Shown here: positions 1 to 8,252 of the stretch, in pieces
Position numbering within the stretch: position 1 is the stretch's first letter
How the letters are laid out: every line of letters begins with the position of its first letter
DNA from: Sulfuricurvum sp.
Lineage (GTDB): Bacteria; Campylobacterota; Campylobacteria; Campylobacterales; Sulfurimonadaceae
DNA: 64,000 nucleotides
Direction: 5' to 3'
Assembly (NCBI RefSeq): GCF_023229695.1
Contig: NZ_JALNYS010000017.1
Span: 1 to 64,000 of the forward strand
Notes under the pieces: model-generated
The model's database searches: none
Told to the model about the DNA's origin: nothing
Seen by the model: the letters and a program-made list of their open reading frames with translations, nothing else
Position numbers and translations under genes: made by a program

Positions 1-130
1 TAAGCGGGAAGCCAACTCCAAGATGAACTCTCCCTGAAGTTCCCTTGAAGACTACAAGGTTAATAGGCTAGGTGTGTAAGAGAAGCAATTCTTTCAGCTG
101 ACTAGTACTAATAGAACGTTCGTCTTTTTT
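1..130 (+). rRNA. 23S rRNA, 3' end (partial)
   Basis: The window opens inside the last part of 23S rRNA. The stretch GACTAGTACTAATAGAACG near 101-119 is the conserved 3'-terminal segment of bacterial large-subunit rRNA. The exact 3' end is uncertain and is put just after the T-run at 124-132. No tRNA is visible between 23S and 5S. Confidence 0.9.
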
Positions 131-269
131 TTAAGCTCACCGCCTTATTAAGCATAAGTGCAATAAGGTGAAATGAACAAATAGTTACGTGTCTGACGAC
201 TTAACAATAACAATCAAGTGACATAAACACTTAGAAGAAAAAACACCTCGGTGTCTTTCCTTCTGAGTG

Positions 270-387
270 TTCAGGTGGCTATAGAGAGGGGGAAACGCCC
301 GGTCCCATTCCGAACCCGGAAGCTAAGACCCTCTTCGCTCATAATACTGCATCTTTCAGGTGTGGAAACGTAGGTCGCCGCCTGGCC
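270..387 (+). rRNA. rrf: 5S rRNA
   Basis: CAGGTGGC at 272-279 pairs with GCCGCCTG near 377-384 to form the terminal helix. The internal CCCATTCCGAACCCGGAAG motif (loop B/C region) is typical of bacterial 5S rRNA. It lies about 140 bp after 23S in the same orientation, as expected for an rRNA operon. Ends are approximate. Confidence 0.9.
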
Positions 388-822
388 TCGGATTTTCCTT
401 CTCTCTTCTTATGCAATCAAAAATCAATTCTGTTTTACTATCGAAAACTACGCTTCTTGACCAACGATACAAATTCATCAACGCGATAATCAACTTTAGA
501 GATATGAAAAACTCTCATTTATTTGTTACTAAAGTATACACTTTTTTTATATTTCTTTCAATTCAATCAATAATATTTTGTCATTAAATTGACAATAGTT
601 GTATGAAAAATATGCACTTTAAGGTGATATCCTTTCTTTTTGACGTTTTATTTCTATATTAGTATATAGATAAGACGTCATATAATTTATATAATTACAA
701 TTATAATTAAAAGTTATTTTGTGATATCTCTGTGTTAAGTTTCAATTAACTTTTTCACCCCTATAATGGTGCTGTTAATGAATCGTTTACCGATTCAAAC
801 TATATATGACTTAGGAGAGTTA
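388..822. other. AT-rich intergenic region after the rRNA operon
   Basis: About 435 bp with no convincing gene. It is strongly AT-rich and ends in the promoter and leader of the first FadL-type gene. A 75-codon open frame (360-587) begins inside 5S rRNA and is not credible. Confidence 0.6.
756..771 (+). promoter_or_regulatory. Candidate promoter of first FadL-type gene: TATAAT inside a small dyad
   Basis: TATAAT at 762-767 is flanked by CACC (756-759) and GGTG (768-771). The start codon is 56 nt downstream at 823. The layout resembles that upstream of the rhodanese gene (8179-8199). No clear -35 box is seen, which is common in Campylobacterota. Confidence 0.45.
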
Positions 823-2073
823 ATGAAACGTTCAATTAAATTAGCATTAGCAGCTGCAGTAGCACTATCAGGGACAGCGGCTTTCGCTACAAATGGGGAC
901 CACTTAATCGGTTTGGGTGCAAAGGCCCGTGGTATGGGTGGTGTCAATGTGGGTGTGTCCCATGGTGCGGAGTCTGCACTTGCGAACCCTGCATTAATCA
1001 CTTCGGTTGAAGGAACTGAAGTTTCTTTTGGCGGAACAGTTTTTATGCCTAAAGTATCCACTAACTTTGGTGCAGGATATGCAGATAGCGCAGCAGATTT
1101 AAGTGTAATCCCTGAAGTAGCTATTGGGCAAAAAGCTTCTGAAAATTTTTACTGGGGTATCGGTATGTTCGGTACTGCCGGTATGGGTACAGACTATCGT
1201 GATGCTACCGGTAATACGGCTAACTTCAATATGGTAACAAACCTTCAATTGATGCAGTTCGGTGTTCCGATGGCATATAAGGTAGATGGCTTTAGTGTGG
1301 GCGTAACTCCTATTCTCCAATACGGTTCACTTGATATTAACTATAAAGGCAATTTGGATGCTACCAATATGTCAATGGGCTATCCAGCAGTTTCTGGCGG
1401 TGCCGGTGTTGCTCAAGATCTTGGATTCGGATACACTGCAGGTGTAGCACTTGAAATGTCAGATTTAACTTTAGGAGCTTCTTACAAATCTGCAATCGAC
1501 ATGGAATACAAAGGTCAATTGACTGGTGCTTTGAAAGCATTTCAGAACTTTGGATTGTTAACAAGTATGACTAGTGATCATTTGGAACAGCCGGCAGAAA
1601 TCGGTGTAGGGGCTTCTTATAAAATGGCTGGAAATACCTTTGCTATTGATTATAAGCAAATTAAATGGTCAGATGCAAAAGGGTATAAAGATTTCGGTTG
1701 GGAAAACCAAAATGTTCTTGCTCTAGGTTATCAGTTCGCACAGGATAACTGGGCATTACGTGCTGGTTATAACCACGCAAAAAATCCAATTAAAGAGCAT
1801 AGTGCAGCTGGAGCAGCTGGTGGAAATGGTGCAGCACTCAATATGTTTAACCTGCTTGGATTTCCTGCAACAATCGTAACTCACTATACAGTTGGTGCAA
1901 GTTACGGATTCAGTAAAACAACTTCTTTAGACTTGGCATACGTTTATGCACCTGAAGTAACCGATACCTATAGTATGGCTGCTTTTGCAGGATTTGGTCC
2001 AATGAACCCAACATCGATTAGTACAAAGCATAGTCAAACAAGTGGAAGTGCGCAGCTTAACTTCAAATTCTAA
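823..2073 (+). CDS. Outer membrane protein, OmpP1/FadL family (copy 1)
   Basis: 416-residue protein with a cleavable signal peptide (MKRSIKLALAAAVALSGTA...) and a mature start ATNGDHLIGLGAKARGMGGV, the N-terminal hallmark of FadL/TodX hydrophobic-substrate channels. The rest alternates short beta-strand-like segments and ends in F (QLNFKF), as expected for a 14-strand outer-membrane barrel. Start chosen at 823 because AGGAG lies just upstream and the signal peptide follows; longer frames back to 766 lack one. Family members let long-chain fatty acids or hydrocarbons cross the outer membrane; the substrate here is unknown. The next gene is a close paralogue. Confidence 0.85.
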   Translation: MKRSIKLALAAAVALSGTAAFATNGDHLIGLGAKARGMGGVNVGVSHGAESALANPALITSVEGTEVSFGGTVFMPKVSTNFGAGYADSAADLSVIPEVAIGQKASENFYWGIGMFGTAGMGTDYRDATGNTANFNMVTNLQLMQFGVPMAYKVDGFSVGVTPILQYGSLDINYKGNLDATNMSMGYPAVSGGAGVAQDLGFGYTAGVALEMSDLTLGASYKSAIDMEYKGQLTGALKAFQNFGLLTSMTSDHLEQPAEIGVGASYKMAGNTFAIDYKQIKWSDAKGYKDFGWENQNVLALGYQFAQDNWALRAGYNHAKNPIKEHSAAGAAGGNGAALNMFNLLGFPATIVTHYTVGASYGFSKTTSLDLAYVYAPEVTDTYSMAAFAGFGPMNPTSISTKHSQTSGSAQLNFKF

Positions 2074-2199
2074 GTATTCCTCTTTTGAGCGAGGCGGTTT
2101 CCGTCCGCTCGCATCTGTCTAATAAATCTCAAATCCAAAATTCGCTATTCTTCTGTCATTCGTATCAAGTAATTGTTACATTCTTAGAAGGAACTTAGT

Positions 2200-3303
2200 A
2201 TGACATCACAATTCAAGTACATTGCTGCTTTTACGGCGCTTTCAACGGCACTTTATGCAACCAACGGTGATCATTTAATCGGGCTGGGTGCAAAAGCCAG
2301 AGGGATGGGGGGTGTTGGAATTGCGATGAGTCATGGTGCGGAATCGGCTCTTGCCAATCCTGCAATGATTGCGTTGGTAAAATCAACAGAGATATCGTTT
2401 GGCGGAACGATGTTTATGCCGAATGTTGAAGCAAATGGTGAAAATAGTAAAGCAGATATAAGTGTTATCCCGGAAATATCTATTGCTTCAAATCTCGGTA
2501 ATGGTTTTTATACCGGGATCGGGATGTGGGGAACTGCAGGGATGGGTGTGGATTATCGAGATACCGGCAAAAACGATAATATGGTTACCAATTTGCAGTT
2601 GATGCAGTTTGGGGTTCCGCTTGTTTATCAAACCGGTAGCTTTAGTATCGGGATTACTCCTCTTTTGCAATACGGTGCATTAGACATCAACTATCTCTCC
2701 AGCACCACTAAAGGTGCCGCACAAGATTTGGCATTCGGATATAACACAGGAATTGCATACACGCTTTCTGACCTAACCATTGGTGCAGTATATAAGTCAC
2801 CGATCAAAATGCATTACAGCGGTCAGATTTCTGCTTTCACTTCGGATTATGGTTTAAGCGGAATCGGTGATGATTTGGAACAGCCTGAAGAGATAGGTGC
2901 AGGGATTGCCTATAAAATGGGATTGCACGAGATCGCTGTCGATTATAAACGTATCAATTGGTCAAAAGCAATAGGGTATAAAGACTTCGGATGGAATAAT
3001 CAAGATGTCTGTGCGTTCGGATATGAATACAACAAAAATAACTGGGCACTCCGAGCAGGATATAATTATGCAAAAAGCCCTATTCAGAATAACGCAAATG
3101 CTACCATTAATCAGCTAAATCTTATCGGTTTTCCGGCAATAATAACATCGCATTACACTGTAGGCGGCAGTTATGCTTTCAACAAAAAAATCTCTTTTGA
3201 CGGTGCGTATGTGTACGCGCCAGAAAAGAGTGAAACTCTTAGCGGTGTGACTACGAAACATACACAATCAAGTATAAGCGCACAGCTTACGATTAATTTT
3301 TAA
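2200..3303 (+). CDS. Outer membrane protein, OmpP1/FadL family (copy 2)
   Basis: 367-residue paralogue of the preceding gene, about 50 residues shorter. It shares the mature N-terminus ATNGDHLIGLGAKARGMGGV, a DYRDTGKNDNMVTNLQLMQFG-type segment also found in copy 1, and a C-terminal barrel strand ending in F. A signal peptide precedes ATNGD. AAGGA lies before the ATG. The 126-bp gap from copy 1 has no strong terminator, so co-transcription is possible. The shortening is mainly in loops, consistent with tandem duplication and loop divergence. Substrate unknown. Confidence 0.83.
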   Translation: MTSQFKYIAAFTALSTALYATNGDHLIGLGAKARGMGGVGIAMSHGAESALANPAMIALVKSTEISFGGTMFMPNVEANGENSKADISVIPEISIASNLGNGFYTGIGMWGTAGMGVDYRDTGKNDNMVTNLQLMQFGVPLVYQTGSFSIGITPLLQYGALDINYLSSTTKGAAQDLAFGYNTGIAYTLSDLTIGAVYKSPIKMHYSGQISAFTSDYGLSGIGDDLEQPEEIGAGIAYKMGLHEIAVDYKRINWSKAIGYKDFGWNNQDVCAFGYEYNKNNWALRAGYNYAKSPIQNNANATINQLNLIGFPAIITSHYTVGGSYAFNKKISFDGAYVYAPEKSETLSGVTTKHTQSSISAQLTINF

Positions 3304-3314
3304 TTCCACTTTTT

Positions 3315-3341
3315 ATACCTGCGAGAGCAGGTATGCTTTTC
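3315..3341 (+). terminator. Intrinsic terminator after FadL-type copy 2
   Basis: Perfect 8-bp stem ATACCTGC / GCAGGTAT closed by a GAGA tetraloop and followed by GCTTTT. It starts 12 bp after the stop codon. Confidence 0.7.
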
Positions 3342-3592
3342 ACGATCTCTTCACAATTATTAGGTTTAATGTTTTTAGATAAAATATCTCAGGATTTAGA
3401 ATTCTTGGTATTTCATAAAGTAACACAAAGATCGCTACTCGAAACGGATGGACGAGAAAGTAGTATTACTTTTGCAATACAAGGAAGTTTTGATACTGTT
3501 GTGATAAAATAACAGTGGAGCACGTTCTCCTTCTGAACAGGAAGAGCGATTCGTAGCAGTTGTGTTACGACACCATAAAAAAAGGAAGATTT

Positions 3593-4543
3593 ATGTTCAA
3601 TCGTTTACTAATCGGGGCAGCTGCGCTATCATTAGCAGCTTCAATGGCTTTCGGTGCCCAAGGGGTTAAATTCTATGTCGGAGACGGTGACAAAGAAAAA
3701 GAGTATATGAGTATGGTTAATGAAAAGATTGCTGAAATCGGATTTGTCCTTTCTGATCCGCATGAGCGTATCAATGATGGGTACAAAACGAAATACGGTT
3801 CTACAAACTTGGACAATCTTGGATTTTTCTCGATCATGAAAGATACCGATATCGGGCCATTGCTTGTAAAAGAGCCGTCATTGGGCGGATTCTCACCGTT
3901 TAATCTCCATATCTATAAAAAACAAGAGGAAAATAAGACGTACGTCGGCCATATTATGCCGGATACGATGTTGGACATCGTAGGGGTAAAAGAGAAAGCG
4001 GTACGTGAAAAATTTGTAGCATCATTCGGTGATCTTGACCAACTGGTCTCAAAAGAGATTGGCGCAACTGTTCAAACCGTTGATTATAAAGCGTTGCCGG
4101 CGAAACCGATGATGACGTTTGAAATGAATTTTGAGCGAGGTGCAAATTTACAGAATTTCATTGATGATTTCCAAGGTAAATTTGAAGCGAAATTTGAAGA
4201 GAAGAAATACATTATTGCAGGATTCAAAAACGTAAAAGAGGCAATGGCGGATAAAAAAGTAGAATTCGGACGATACGATGCGTATTGGGTCTATTCGCTC
4301 TGCCATTTCAAATTTTCGGAAGGGATTTTCAATCAAGGACGACCGGATGCCGGCGCATTCGCACCGTGCTCAATGTATATGTATGTTGACAAAGGCTCTA
4401 ACAAGCTGATGATCGGTATGCCTCGTTTGGAAAACTGGATTGCTGTTATGGGAATCAAAGATCAAAAGATGGTTGATTCGATTCACGATCTGGATAAAGA
4501 GATTATCGGTATCATGACGGAACTTGGAGCGAAAGAGCTATGA
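3593..4543 (+). CDS. Secreted DUF302-type protein with two repeats
   Basis: 316 residues with a signal peptide (MFNRLLIGAAALSLAASMAFG). Two similar halves are visible: GFSPFNLHIYKK...GHIMPDTMLDIVG and AFAPCSMYMYVDK...IGMPRLENWIAVMG, each followed by a helix with D-L-D. This is the pattern of DUF302 domains, whose function is not established although periplasmic members are common near sulfur and redox genes. AAAGGAAG precedes the ATG at 3593. The stop overlaps the next start (ATGA), so the two genes are translationally coupled. Confidence 0.65.
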   Translation: MFNRLLIGAAALSLAASMAFGAQGVKFYVGDGDKEKEYMSMVNEKIAEIGFVLSDPHERINDGYKTKYGSTNLDNLGFFSIMKDTDIGPLLVKEPSLGGFSPFNLHIYKKQEENKTYVGHIMPDTMLDIVGVKEKAVREKFVASFGDLDQLVSKEIGATVQTVDYKALPAKPMMTFEMNFERGANLQNFIDDFQGKFEAKFEEKKYIIAGFKNVKEAMADKKVEFGRYDAYWVYSLCHFKFSEGIFNQGRPDAGAFAPCSMYMYVDKGSNKLMIGMPRLENWIAVMGIKDQKMVDSIHDLDKEIIGIMTELGAKEL

Positions 4544-5376
4544 AAAAATTTTATGCCCTAATCGGTACGGCGTTTATGTTGACTTTTTGCGGGTGCGCCG
4601 GGATGACTCCGGCTGCAGAAGCGGGAGTTAAGATTGAAAAAGAGGTTTCTACTTACAAGATAGCGGCTTATCTCAGTGCCGATGATGCTAAGGCAAAGTT
4701 GGCTTCTGCCGGATTCGAAGTGGTTGGTGCGTATAAATCATTTGAGAACGGAACCACTATCCTTTTCACCAACAGTGCGATGAAAGCGATGGCAAATAAG
4801 CCGACGCGCGGATTGGCTGCGGTAGGACGACTACTTGTCGATGATGAGCGTAAACAAATCAGTATTGCCAATCCGATTTATTTCGGAAAAGCGTTTATGC
4901 AAAAAGAGTATAACCATGCAACGGCTTCTGCCGTATTGGGATCACTTGAAAAAGCGTTTGGTCCTTTGAAAAACTCAAATGACAAATGGGAATTTGAGGG
5001 ATTGTCCGGATACCATTTTATGGTCGGCATGCCGTATTATGAAGACATGAGTCTTATCGGAGAGGGGACAACTGCCGAACTCGTAGCCAAAGCGCAAAAA
5101 GCAAAAGGGACAACGGCTGTTGTCAAGCTGGGGGATGAGCGGTATGTCGCATTTGTTGAGATGGACCGCCGAACGAACGGTTTTGTGAAAAAAATCGGAA
5201 CGCAAAACGCTGAATTGCTCCCATGGGCAGTACTAATCGAAGCAGGTCAGGCGAAAGCATTGAGTGCAAAATATTTTATTGCAATCAGTTATCCTGCATT
5301 GACTATGACCGAATTTATGACCATTGCAACGGTACCGGGTGCTGTTGAAAATGACCTCAAGAAAATCTTCAAATAA
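4540..5376 (+). CDS. Putative lipoprotein, DUF302-like
   Basis: 278 residues. The N-terminus MKKFYALIGTAFMLTFCGC ends in a lipobox-like LTFCGC, predicting a lipid-anchored envelope protein. The body (SISTIANPIYFGKAF-like and YHFMVGMPYYEDM segments) resembles the partner upstream, to which it is joined by an ATGA overlap. The two probably act together in the envelope. No catalytic motif is recognised; function unknown. Confidence 0.6.
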   Translation: MKKFYALIGTAFMLTFCGCAGMTPAAEAGVKIEKEVSTYKIAAYLSADDAKAKLASAGFEVVGAYKSFENGTTILFTNSAMKAMANKPTRGLAAVGRLLVDDERKQISIANPIYFGKAFMQKEYNHATASAVLGSLEKAFGPLKNSNDKWEFEGLSGYHFMVGMPYYEDMSLIGEGTTAELVAKAQKAKGTTAVVKLGDERYVAFVEMDRRTNGFVKKIGTQNAELLPWAVLIEAGQAKALSAKYFIAISYPALTMTEFMTIATVPGAVENDLKKIFK

Positions 5377-5381
5377 ATTCT

Positions 5382-5406
5382 TCCTCCCCCTTTTGGGGGA
5401 AAACTT
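5382..5406 (+). terminator. Terminator-like hairpin after the DUF302 pair
   Basis: CCCCC, TTTT, GGGGG hairpin followed by AAAACTTT, shortly after the stop at 5376. Short U-tract, so moderate confidence. Confidence 0.5.
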
Positions 5407-5458
5407 TCATTATTTCGCTATACTTTTTCAAATTATCTCTCTTTAAGAAGTGATTATT

Positions 5459-5875
5459 ATGTCTGATATCTATAAAGATTTAACAAGTGACGAGTGGCTT
5501 TTTCATGAAAAACACTATATTCTGAGTGAAACGGATGATCGCGGTATTATTTTATACGCTAATGATCTATTCTGTGAAATTGCAGGATACACACGCGAAG
5601 AGCTGATAGGAAAGCCCCATAATATTGTTCGTCATCCGGATATGCCGCGAGTTGCGTTTAAAGGGTTATGGGATGATTTACGCAACAAAGGGTTCTGGAC
5701 CGGTTATGTGAAGAATAGACGCAAGGACAACGGATATTACTGGGTATATGCGACTGCACTTCGAAAGAACCATCCCGATGGAACGACAACCTATCTTTCG
5801 GTACGACTGAAGCCTTCACGAAATAATGTGGATGCATGCGAGAAGCTCTACGCCGAGCTTCGGGCGCAAGAGTAG
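5459..5875 (+). CDS. Stand-alone PAS-domain protein (Aer-type)
   Basis: 138 residues that are almost entirely one PAS domain: DDRGIILYANDLFCEIAGYTREELIGKPHNIVRHPDMP, then a PAC-type segment GFWTGYVKNRRKDNGYYWVYA. The HNIVRHPDMP motif is typical of Aer-like PAS domains that bind FAD and sense redox or energy state. No transmembrane or signalling domain is attached, so it would need a partner such as a chemoreceptor. Start at ATG 5459; a GTG at 5450 is possible. Monocistronic between a terminator and a dispersed repeat. Confidence 0.8.
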   Translation: MSDIYKDLTSDEWLFHEKHYILSETDDRGIILYANDLFCEIAGYTREELIGKPHNIVRHPDMPRVAFKGLWDDLRNKGFWTGYVKNRRKDNGYYWVYATALRKNHPDGTTTYLSVRLKPSRNNVDACEKLYAELRAQE

Positions 5876-5890
5876 TTCCCGTTCGTTTAT

Positions 5891-5944
5891 TCCTCGGGCT
5901 TGACCCGGGGATCCAGCTGGATCCCCGCCTACGCGGGAATGACG
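5891..5944. repeat. Dispersed palindromic repeat, family B copy 1
   Basis: CCTCGGGCTTGACCCGGGGA, then GGATCCCCGCC and CGCGGGAATGACG. The same blocks recur at 15027-15091, 27980-28052 and 49289-49431 in varying arrangements. It sits between the PAS gene and the convergent mrp operon. Confidence 0.7.
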
Positions 5945-6985
5945 TTATAATTTAAACTCTATCTCTTCTAGCATTCGTTGAACAATATCTTGATAATATT
6001 TCTTTTGGGTATCGCTTCCCAATGCTACGGGCGGTTCGCCGTTATCGGATCCTTCACGAATCTGCATATCGATCGGAATTTGTCCAAGAAGCGCTATATT
6101 GTAGCGTTGGGCGAGTCGCTTACCCCCTCCGCTTCCGAATATATCATAACGGATTTTTGTATCGGGGGCGATAAAGTAACTCATATTCTCTACGAGACCT
6201 GCTATGGGTACGTGGATGTCTTGAAACATGCGGATGGCACGGCTAACATCATCCGATGCAACGAGCTGCGGCGTAGTGACGATAACTCCTGCGGTGATCG
6301 GAAGCTCCTGTGCCATAGTAAGCTGGATGTCACCGGTACCTGGAGGCATGTCGATCACCATAAAATCGAGTTCACCCCATGCAACGTCTTCAAGAAACTG
6401 GATCAGTGCGGAAACTGCAACGGATGAGCGCCATACGAGCGGAGTATCGGAAGTAGGAGTTGTTAGGGCAACACTCATGATTTTAATACCGTAGTTTTCG
6501 CTCGGGACAATCTGATTAGCATCGTTCCATTTTATTTTTTCAAGGTCGGTGTTGGTAAGACGCGGAACATTCGGGCCGTAGACATCGGCATCCAAAAGGC
6601 CGACTTTATACCCTTTTTGGGCAAGGGCAATGGCGAGATTGACACTTACGGTACTTTTGCCGACTCCCCCCTTTCCGCTCGTGACCGCGATGATGTTTTT
6701 AGCATACGGCGCACGGTTATTGGGCGCCGCACTGTTGCCGTAATTGGTATCTTTGGTAACGGTCTTTTTTTTGGTAATTTCGATTGTGGCAAATACATCG
6801 GCGAAAGAGGCGAGTATCGCATTCTTGAGGGTAAGATACGAATCGTCACTTACGGTGAGAAGTTCGATTACCGCTGTATTAGCGGTTACTTTTACTGCGG
6901 AGACCAGCTTGAGCTCGCCAAGGGTGCGTGTCAATCCCGGATACGGGAATGCGTGAAGGGCCAACTCTAAATCTTTAGTGTTCAT
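5945..6985 (-). CDS. mrp: Mrp/ApbC-type Fe-S cluster carrier P-loop ATPase
   Basis: 346 residues. Residues about 1-85 form a DUF59/MIP18-like domain; the rest is the Mrp/NBP35-type ATPase. The deviant Walker A GKGGVGKSTVSVNLA is clear, followed by DADVYGPNVPRL and a Walker B-like segment DFMVIDMPPGTGD, all family signatures. Mrp proteins carry and transfer [4Fe-4S] clusters in the cytoplasm, usually through a C-terminal CxxC; I do not see a CxxC here, so cluster binding may differ. Start at 6985 is supported by AGAGG; a longer frame to 7126 overlaps the upstream gene and has no domain content. Last gene of a three-gene minus-strand operon, overlapping its neighbour by 11 bp. Confidence 0.88.
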   Translation of the reverse strand: MNTKDLELALHAFPYPGLTRTLGELKLVSAVKVTANTAVIELLTVSDDSYLTLKNAILASFADVFATIEITKKKTVTKDTNYGNSAAPNNRAPYAKNIIAVTSGKGGVGKSTVSVNLAIALAQKGYKVGLLDADVYGPNVPRLTNTDLEKIKWNDANQIVPSENYGIKIMSVALTTPTSDTPLVWRSSVAVSALIQFLEDVAWGELDFMVIDMPPGTGDIQLTMAQELPITAGVIVTTPQLVASDDVSRAIRMFQDIHVPIAGLVENMSYFIAPDTKIRYDIFGSGGGKRLAQRYNIALLGQIPIDMQIREGSDNGEPPVALGSDTQKKYYQDIVQRMLEEIEFKL

Positions 6986-7349
6986 AGGGATTACCTCTGC
7001 TTTCACGTGCCAAAAGGGCTTTTGTCCCGTTGGATTTTTGAGCAAGTTTGGCGAGTGCCGCCCGTGCACCCGGGTATTCAAGACTAAGACGATGATAGGT
7101 CGAAATTCGTTCATCAATAAGAGCATTCAGCGCTTTGATGACATCGGTAACGGTGCCGATTTTATCCGATCCATTGAGAAGGTCTTTGATAAGCATCTCG
7201 CGTGAGTGCATCTGCAGGGTGAGACCATTTGAATTCCCGATACGGATAAAGTCGGCTGTACTCAGGTAAAGTCCTGAAAAAAACGTATTTAAAAAGTGAT
7301 TTTCAAGGGCAGTAAACTTACTGCGTTCTTCGTGGTGTTGGCGTTTCAT
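6975..7349 (-). CDS. Conserved small protein in the mrp operon, function unknown
   Basis: 124 mostly helical residues with no signal peptide and no recognised motif. The start overlaps the stop of the LRV-repeat gene (ATGA) and its 3' end overlaps the mrp start, so expression is tightly coupled. Only its placement between an LRV protein and an Fe-S carrier hints at a role in Fe-S protein maturation. Confidence 0.6.
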   Translation of the reverse strand: MKRQHHEERSKFTALENHFLNTFFSGLYLSTADFIRIGNSNGLTLQMHSREMLIKDLLNGSDKIGTVTDVIKALNALIDERISTYHRLSLEYPGARAALAKLAQKSNGTKALLARESRGNPYEH

Positions 7350-7951
7350 CCTCGGCTCCCCAGATTGGCAGCAGCTGCTTTGCTGACATCGATATCGTTA
7401 TCGTTAAGAAGTCGTTCGATGATATCAATCGGTGCGGCGCGGTTTTCGGCGAGACGCATTCGGACCATTTTATCGTTGTCATCGGCAAGAATTTTTAGAA
7501 GTTTGGCAGAAGTATTCGGATTACCGGATAAACCGTCACGGACGATTTTTTCGTCACTGAAAAATTTTTCCAGTACATCACTCGGCGTTGATGGATTGGT
7601 AGCGACGAGGGCCCGTACAAGATTAATGGAATCGTTGGACAGATGGCGTAAAACCTCTACCGGCGTATGGGGATTTTTGGCGACGGCCCAGCGTGCCCCC
7701 ATATCGATGGGATTGTTGGCAATATCAATAAGAAGCCGTACCATTACGGGGCTGTATTCACGGTCTCTTTCGTAGACACTTGTCCGTAATGAGAGATTCA
7801 TGGCAACCTGTCCGACAAGTTCTTTATGGTCTTTAAACGCATTATAAATGGTTTCAACATCGTTAATCGGCAATGATTTGTTTTCAAGTAGCTCGATTAG
7901 TTTTGCGGTGTCCGATTGCTCGATTGCTTGCGCGAGGGTCTCGGTGCTCAT
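7346..7951 (-). CDS. Leucine-rich-repeat-variant (LRV) / HEAT-like repeat protein
   Basis: 201 residues. From about residue 45 onward a roughly 24-residue unit repeats, with cores such as AVAKNPHTPVEVLRHLSNDS, LVATNPSTPSDVLEKFFSDE and GLSGNPNTSAKLLKILADDN, each containing (A/G)xNPxTP followed by a leucine helix. This matches LRV repeats, known from an Azotobacter Fe-S protein. The N-terminal Cys cluster of that protein is absent here. CAGGAG precedes the ATG. First gene of the operon with mrp. Likely a scaffold for protein-protein contact; partner unknown. Confidence 0.75.
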   Translation of the reverse strand: MSTETLAQAIEQSDTAKLIELLENKSLPINDVETIYNAFKDHKELVGQVAMNLSLRTSVYERDREYSPVMVRLLIDIANNPIDMGARWAVAKNPHTPVEVLRHLSNDSINLVRALVATNPSTPSDVLEKFFSDEKIVRDGLSGNPNTSAKLLKILADDNDKMVRMRLAENRAAPIDIIERLLNDNDIDVSKAAAANLGSRG

Positions 7952-8252
7952 GGGCAGACTCCTGTGATTTTATGATAGTAATAATAAGTGCCATACTATC
8001 AAAAAGTGATTAAATTATAAGAATTAGTAGTAGTTTATAAGGCTAAAAACAGAGTTGGAAAATACAGGGAACAATAAAGAATATTTATTCATGCAATGGA
8101 GAAAAATTGTGATACAAATGTAACATTTTGTAATACTGCATCCTCTGTACGGGAACAATTTAACAGTTATTAAGAGTCCCACTCCTATAATGGGAGTGGT
8201 AATTCCGTAAATTAACGCACAATTGTGTGCAGACTATAAAAAAGGAGCACGG
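7952..8252. promoter_or_regulatory. Divergent promoter region between the mrp operon and the molybdoenzyme operon
   Basis: About 300 bp, AT-rich, no gene. On the plus side TATAAT (8186-8191) lies exactly in the loop of an inverted repeat, CCACTCC (8179-8185) and GGAGTGG (8193-8199), 62 nt before the rhodanese start. A half-site AATGTAACA at 8117-8125 resembles the motif found upstream of the TonB and oxidase genes, but its second half is not conserved. Confidence 0.45.

Noticed and set aside
360..587. 75-codon open frame
   Set aside because: It starts inside 5S rRNA, has no ribosome site and no protein-like pattern.
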